Assembly (NCBI GenBank): GCA_014898415.1
Contig: RCTD01000013.1
Span: forward strand, 1,364,001 to 1,428,000
Length of the DNA: 64,000 nucleotides
Direction: 5' to 3'
Source of the DNA: Stromatinia cepivora
Lineage: Eukaryota > Ascomycota > Leotiomycetes > Helotiales > Sclerotiniaceae
Shown here: piece after piece, positions 59,223 through 64,000 of the stretch
Layout: each line of letters starts with the position of its first letter
How positions within the stretch are numbered: the stretch's first letter is position 1
Position numbers and translations under genes: made by a program
The notes under the pieces: model-generated
Seen by the model: the letters and a program-made list of their open reading frames with translations, nothing else
Database searches by the model: none
Told to the model about the DNA's origin: nothing

Positions 59223-59541
59223 TGTATAATTATCACGGGATAGTATGATTACACAGCACTTTCAGGGATCGTTGAATAGGTGGTACACATGATTGGTAGA
59301 GTAAAAGAATTGAATGACTTGCCCTTGATTATATGAACCAAGAGCTGTATATATAGAACAAATGAATGATTATCTAACCGATATATACCTTAATTAGGCT
59401 AGATCTTTGTTTATTAGTATATCAGGATTATTTTATCAATTGATAAATTAATAAGGGCTAGTAGATCCTTCATTTCGATTGCAAAGTATACGCTTTGATT
59501 CTTTATAAGATACAGGGGATTGTGGAGTTTTCCGTGATACA
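59223..59541 (-). repeat. possible Gypsy-type LTR
   Basis: Starts TGTATAATTATCACGGG and ends TTCCGTGATACA, giving near-matching inverted termini. It is followed by CCCCCTAGATCGG, that is a purine run on the minus strand, in the same arrangement as the Gypsy LTR at 30886 and its polypurine tract. No partner LTR or target duplication found. Confidence 0.3.
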
Positions 59542-61043
59542 CCCCCTAGATCGGAAAATGATTTGAAACAAATGGAAAGGTATAGAAAGTAGCAATTTAT
59601 ATGATTTGTGAATGAATATGTAAGGCGATTATAGATAAATATCAATTAAGGATTGGTATAATATATAAATCTGAAATGATTTTGATATTTTTAGAATAAA
59701 GAAGAATTTGAATATATATAAATTACAAATTTCTTTTGATCTTTGGTTTGCTATTTGCGATATTCTTCAAAATCAAGATTTTGAATAATAAAAAGAAAGT
59801 TTTCTATTGGGAGAATATAGATGATTGATCGATCCTATAGTATAATAATTGAAAATATATATAATTGCTAGGCTATAATGTATTGATTATAATGACGAAA
59901 TAAAATAAATGAATTTTTTAAAGATATATAGATCTTTTCTTTGTATTCTTATTTTTGTTTTAATCAAACTTTTATTAATCATTATTATATTTAAGATTTT
60001 GGGGTTTAAAAAAGCTAAACAAATGAATCTCAATCGTATTAAACAAATGGCAGTTGAGAAGAAAGTTTTGAGAGAATCGAATACGAAAGAAAATCCCAGT
60101 ATTCCTTTGAAGGACTAACAAATCAAATAAAAAGAATTAATGAATTCAATATAAATAACAAATCAAGATATCGATCTCTGAAAGTATAATTTAACTAAAT
60201 CTGCTTTTAGAATAATATACTATTATTTATTTTAAAAATTATTTCCTTTTATCGAAAAAACTATTGTTTGTTGTAATCAATTATTAGTTATAAATTCAAA
60301 TAGTAATTTGAAAATAGATTTCATTTTTGAATCCTATTATATAATTAAAAGGTTTTATTAATCTTGTATTTATAATTATTAAAGCAAAAATTGCTTAATA
60401 AAAAAAAGAAAAAAGGGAGTATTTCTTTATCTAATAATAATAATTTATTCAATCCTTCGGTACCAGATTTTTCGGACGATGAATTAAATAAAGAAAAGAA
60501 AGAAAAAAGATTGTCAAAAGTTGCTGGCTTTTCAACCAAAACAAAAGATGAAAGGAATTATAAAGAAAAGAACGATTATCTATATATTCGATATATAAAA
60601 TCGTTAATCATTAAAAAATATAATTTCTATAACAAATACTTTATTGATTCTTTTAAACCGAATAATTATCGATATTAGAATTATAATATTCATCTGTATA
60701 CTCCTTTACCAACTTTCCTTTATCCTCTAACAAATTATTATATCACTATTTATTAATAAAATTTGAAAATAAATTTTTTATTCACCCCTTCATTTTTATA
60801 ATATATTGATTATTAATTATATAATTCAAATAGGGATATAGAATTATAATAAAGATGATATTGAAGATCGAAAAGAAAAAAGAAGTTATTCTTTTACCTT
60901 TATATTATCGTTTTTTTTTTCTTCGTTATATTATTCATTGAAGTTCTCGAAAAGTCAAATGGAAGAAATATATTATGATTTCGAAGAATAATAATGAGGA
61001 TAAAAGAAAAAGAATGGTAAAGAAAAAAAAAAAGAAAAAGTAG

Positions 61044-61544
61044 ATGGTATATTCAAAGAAAAAGGAAAGAAGGGATAATCCTTTAACTTTTATAATACTA
61101 ATAATATTAATAATTTCGATTGCTCTAATTATTCTTCATTTCTTAATTATTGTAGATAATCCAGAGGTTCTTTTATTTGAACTTCAAGTTATTGAATTTA
61201 AAAAAAGCTTATTCTTTTTCGAGGATAGAAAAGTGAAAAACGGAGAAGTAATCAATCTTGATTGTTCTTTGTTTTCTAATGAATATGGAATATATGAATT
61301 GAAGTGTATCATAGAAAAATATAATAATCTGGAATACCAAATAGAATTTATTTTATCTATATCAAAGAGAAAAAATACGAATTCCAGATTATCGTTATTC
61401 AAACTCTATAATCATTATTACTTAAACTTTATAATTCTATTATTTACATTTTATAAATTGAAAAGGGATCGGAAATATTCGAACTTTTGTTTTGTAAAAT
61501 TCTTGATAAGCTCATCAACAATCATATCGATGATCGATAGATAG
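61044..61544 (+). CDS. unknown membrane-anchored ORF, 166 codons
   Basis: I do not recognise this protein. It is an ATG-started frame in DNA so AT-rich that stops should come about every ten codons. A basic start (MVYSKKKERRDN) precedes a strongly hydrophobic segment at residues about 14-37, so it could be a signal anchor. A charged middle with two Cys follows, then a second hydrophobic patch near residues 125-140. Shorter open frames on the same strand (59909-60118, which also has a hydrophobic helix, and 60391-60678, Lys/Asn-rich) precede it. It may be a transposon-borne or lineage-specific gene, or a chance frame. Confidence 0.3.
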   Translation: MVYSKKKERRDNPLTFIILIILIISIALIILHFLIIVDNPEVLLFELQVIEFKKSLFFFEDRKVKNGEVINLDCSLFSNEYGIYELKCIIEKYNNLEYQIEFILSISKRKNTNSRLSLFKLYNHYYLNFIILLFTFYKLKRDRKYSNFCFVKFLISSSTIISMIDR

Positions 61545-61582
61545 ATTATATAAAAGTTCCTTTTTGAATATTTTTAATATAA

Positions 61583-64000
61583 TTATATATTTTGGATATC
61601 GATATAATATAATTTTATAATAATCCATTTGTTCTCACCAATTACCAATCTGATCACTTGCTGGTTGTTGTAGAAAATTGTTATAAACTTTTTTATTACT
61701 AAATCAATCTTTTTTAAGAAATATAAGATTACTATAATTTCTTTTGATATACATTCGATTCCAAGAAACTTTATTTCGATAATCAAGATGATTATAATAT
61801 CTTATTTGAATACTTTTTATACGATTAAATTATCGAAAAAGGATATAATATATTTTTGAAATGATCGACGAGTATTTGGATTATTCGCAAAAGAAATATT
61901 TAAAAAAACAAAAAGTTGTAGTATTTGATCATTGCTATATTGAATTGCAAAATATTTTGTATTCTATAAATATTATAAATAATGATCAACAGCTTTTATA
62001 TAATCGTTTGATAGATTGATTAAATAATGATTTAGTTGTAAAACAGCGAATGATATATCCGTTTTTATAATAATTGTAGTATATAATACTAAGCCTATTT
62101 TCTTTTAATATATTTTTATAATATATATAAAAGTTTGATCCTGATTTTTCCGAAATATTATTATCAAAAACGATATACTTATTGTTCTATTTATTGCTTT
62201 AAATTTCTTAGCAATTTTTTCAATATATATATCATAAATTAATTACAACTTTTTCTTAAATCGATTACAAAGTATATATATACCCAAAAACTATTTAGTA
62301 TTTCCCAGATCTTGTAGTTCATATACAACTTTGATTCTTTTGATAATCTTTATAACAATTGATTCGTTTTTCTTATAATAAATAATTTAAACATCATCTA
62401 CAAAAAAAAAAATCATAACAATATACTCTAGATTAATATATAAATATAATTCCTCTTTGTATTATATTAATCCTAGTTTCTCAAACGTTCAAATGAAATC
62501 CCTAAACCATATAACTAAGGAATTTTGTAAACCATACAAAGCTCGATCGATTATAACATTTTTGTTTAGAATTTTATATTTATTAGATAGATAATATACA
62601 ATTAGAATATCGAAAGAATTGTATAGAATATTAACGAAGGTATTGATTACATTGTATTACTTTGTTTCGAGATTATATTTAGTAACAATTATTATTACAA
62701 TTCGGAATGATCGATCTGCTAATATAATAGTATAAGTAATTTCAATAATACTTTTAACCTAGAGATCTCCTTATACTACTAAATATAAACAATAACGAAT
62801 AATTAAATCTTGATCATTATATTTATATATAAACATCTATTGAAGGGGGATCGGTTTTGAAGATTCTGATCCAGAATCAATTTCATATTAGATTTTCCTA
62901 ACTTTAAAATTATTAATTTTAAGATCGCAATCTTGTTTGAATCAATATTCTATTTGATAATCTTCTAATTGGTAATAAAAACAAAGTAATTTTGGAACTG
63001 CAAATATATAAATTCAAGGAAATAGTATTGTTTATAATCCATTGATTATAAATCAGATAAAAAGCAATAATGGTTTTGTTTCAATTCCAATAATAATTAT
63101 ATTATAAATTATTACAAATTAAAAACATTCCTCCATATCGTTTATTCCTTATTAATCAAACCAGAATATAAAATGAAAATTATTTAAACAAAATAATTTT
63201 ATTAAGCCTATCCTTTGAAATATAATAATTTTTATATAGGATTCAGTATTGGAATCGTTTTCTTGATAATATTACTATATATATAATTATTTTTATATAC
63301 ATACTAATTATTTTAAAATACAAAAATTAGATAACTCTTAAAAGAAAGATGACTTTGAATAATAATCGTATAATTGAAATTTAAATGGATTAATCTAAAC
63401 CCTAAGTATTTCAATCTTTATAATACAAGTTCTTTTAGATATCTATTCAAAATCATAAATCCACAAGTTCTTTATAAATCGATCAGATAAATATATAAGG
63501 TATAGCAATCTTTGTAATAATTGGATTTTCTTTATAGAATACTTTGATTAATCATTCCAATATATATACTTCCTTTTAGAATATTAAGATTGATCGATTA
63601 AAACAATCTCTGAATCATTTTTATATATACCATAAAGAATTTCGATGGTACAATTAATAAACTCATACTCTATATTCCTTATATCAATATATTCAATGAA
63701 ATCAGAATCCGTATTATTATTATAAACATTTTTTTAAACAATATTAACATCTTTACCCACAAAATATAATTACTCTTTAATAAAAAAGTCAGCTTCTCCA
63801 GTTTCTTCAATAAAAGGATCGATCAATATTTGTATATCTTTATTATATACTTTATCCTTATTATCTAAAAAATTAGATGGATTGGATAATCCTAGATTGA
63901 TTTCTTTATTCCTATTATCACTCCCCAGATCTATATCTACCCTTAAGATCAATTCATTTATAAACAATAGATCTGAAATACACTTAATGAATAAATCAAA
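61583..64000 (-). mobile_element. Copia-type element 3, partial, running off the window
   Basis: Minus-strand remnants differ from Copia 1 and 2. 61583-61786 contains IFYNNQQVIRLV and YIDIQNI, matching the RNase H block of Copia (YCDNQGAxxL..HIDIRYH). Around 62500-62570 reading through stops gives ALYGLQNSLVIW, matching LYGLKQSPRxW of the RT. 63770-63967 is a linker-like frame. LTRs were not found; the 5' part lies beyond position 64000. Confidence 0.68.

Larger units (their letters stand above)
57350..64000. other. second AT-rich island
   Basis: Very AT-rich sequence up to the window edge. The only recognisable parts are the Copia relic from 61583, an LTR-like segment at 59223-59541 and an unexplained frame at 61044-61544. 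The intervals 57350-59220 and 59545-61040 hold short chance-like frames and low-complexity AT tracts. Confidence 0.7.

Overview
The window looks like a piece of a filamentous ascomycete (Pezizomycotina) genome with a bipartite composition. Ordinary gene-bearing DNA (1 to about 17510 and about 46930 to 57350) alternates with very AT-rich DNA (about 17511-46930 and about 57350-64000). The AT-rich parts consist of retrotransposon relics full of stop codons, and paired LTR copies differ mostly by C/T and G/A transitions. That is the usual mark of repeat-induced point mutation (RIP). Introns are short (48-113 bp) with GT-AG ends. I cannot name the species; Leotiomycetes or a similar two-speed genome is a guess.

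Left block (1-17510). It holds a single-exon para-aminobenzoate (aminodeoxychorismate) synthase and, on the same strand, a 4045-residue polyketide synthase-nonribosomal peptide synthetase (PKS-NRPS). I could splice the latter into seven exons with no break. Its domain order is KS-AT-DH-MT-KR-ACP-C-A-T-R with no enoylreductase domain. The condensation domain has Pro in place of the second His of HHxxxDG. The terminal reductase keeps its YxxxK pair.

Middle island (17511-46930). This is nested transposon debris whose boundaries can be read from 5-bp target duplications. They are: one Copia element (21433-26916, TSD TATTA); a second Copia (27878-40405, TSD CTTTA) interrupted by a 7.0-kb Gypsy element (30886-37929, TSD CAAAG); two solo LTRs (TSDs AAATC and TCATT); a short LTR element (42352-44722, TSD GAAAC) carrying a Copia fragment; and several terminal-inverted-repeat elements, one of which hosts the second Copia.

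Right block (46930-57350). These genes typically accompany a PKS-NRPS: an AflR-like Zn2Cys6 regulator, a rhodopsin-like/Pth11-type membrane protein, a cytochrome P450, an MFS transporter and a stand-alone trans-enoylreductase. I infer that both blocks are one biosynthetic cluster split by about 30 kb of transposons. The membrane protein (in-frame TAG), the transporter (in-frame TGA) and the enoylreductase (one base missing) each carry a single disabling lesion. The synthase, regulator and P450 read open. The cluster is therefore either decaying, with the right block hit first, or the assembly has errors at three places.

Right end (57350-64000). This is AT-rich DNA with a third, different Copia relic running off the window and one unexplained 166-codon ORF.
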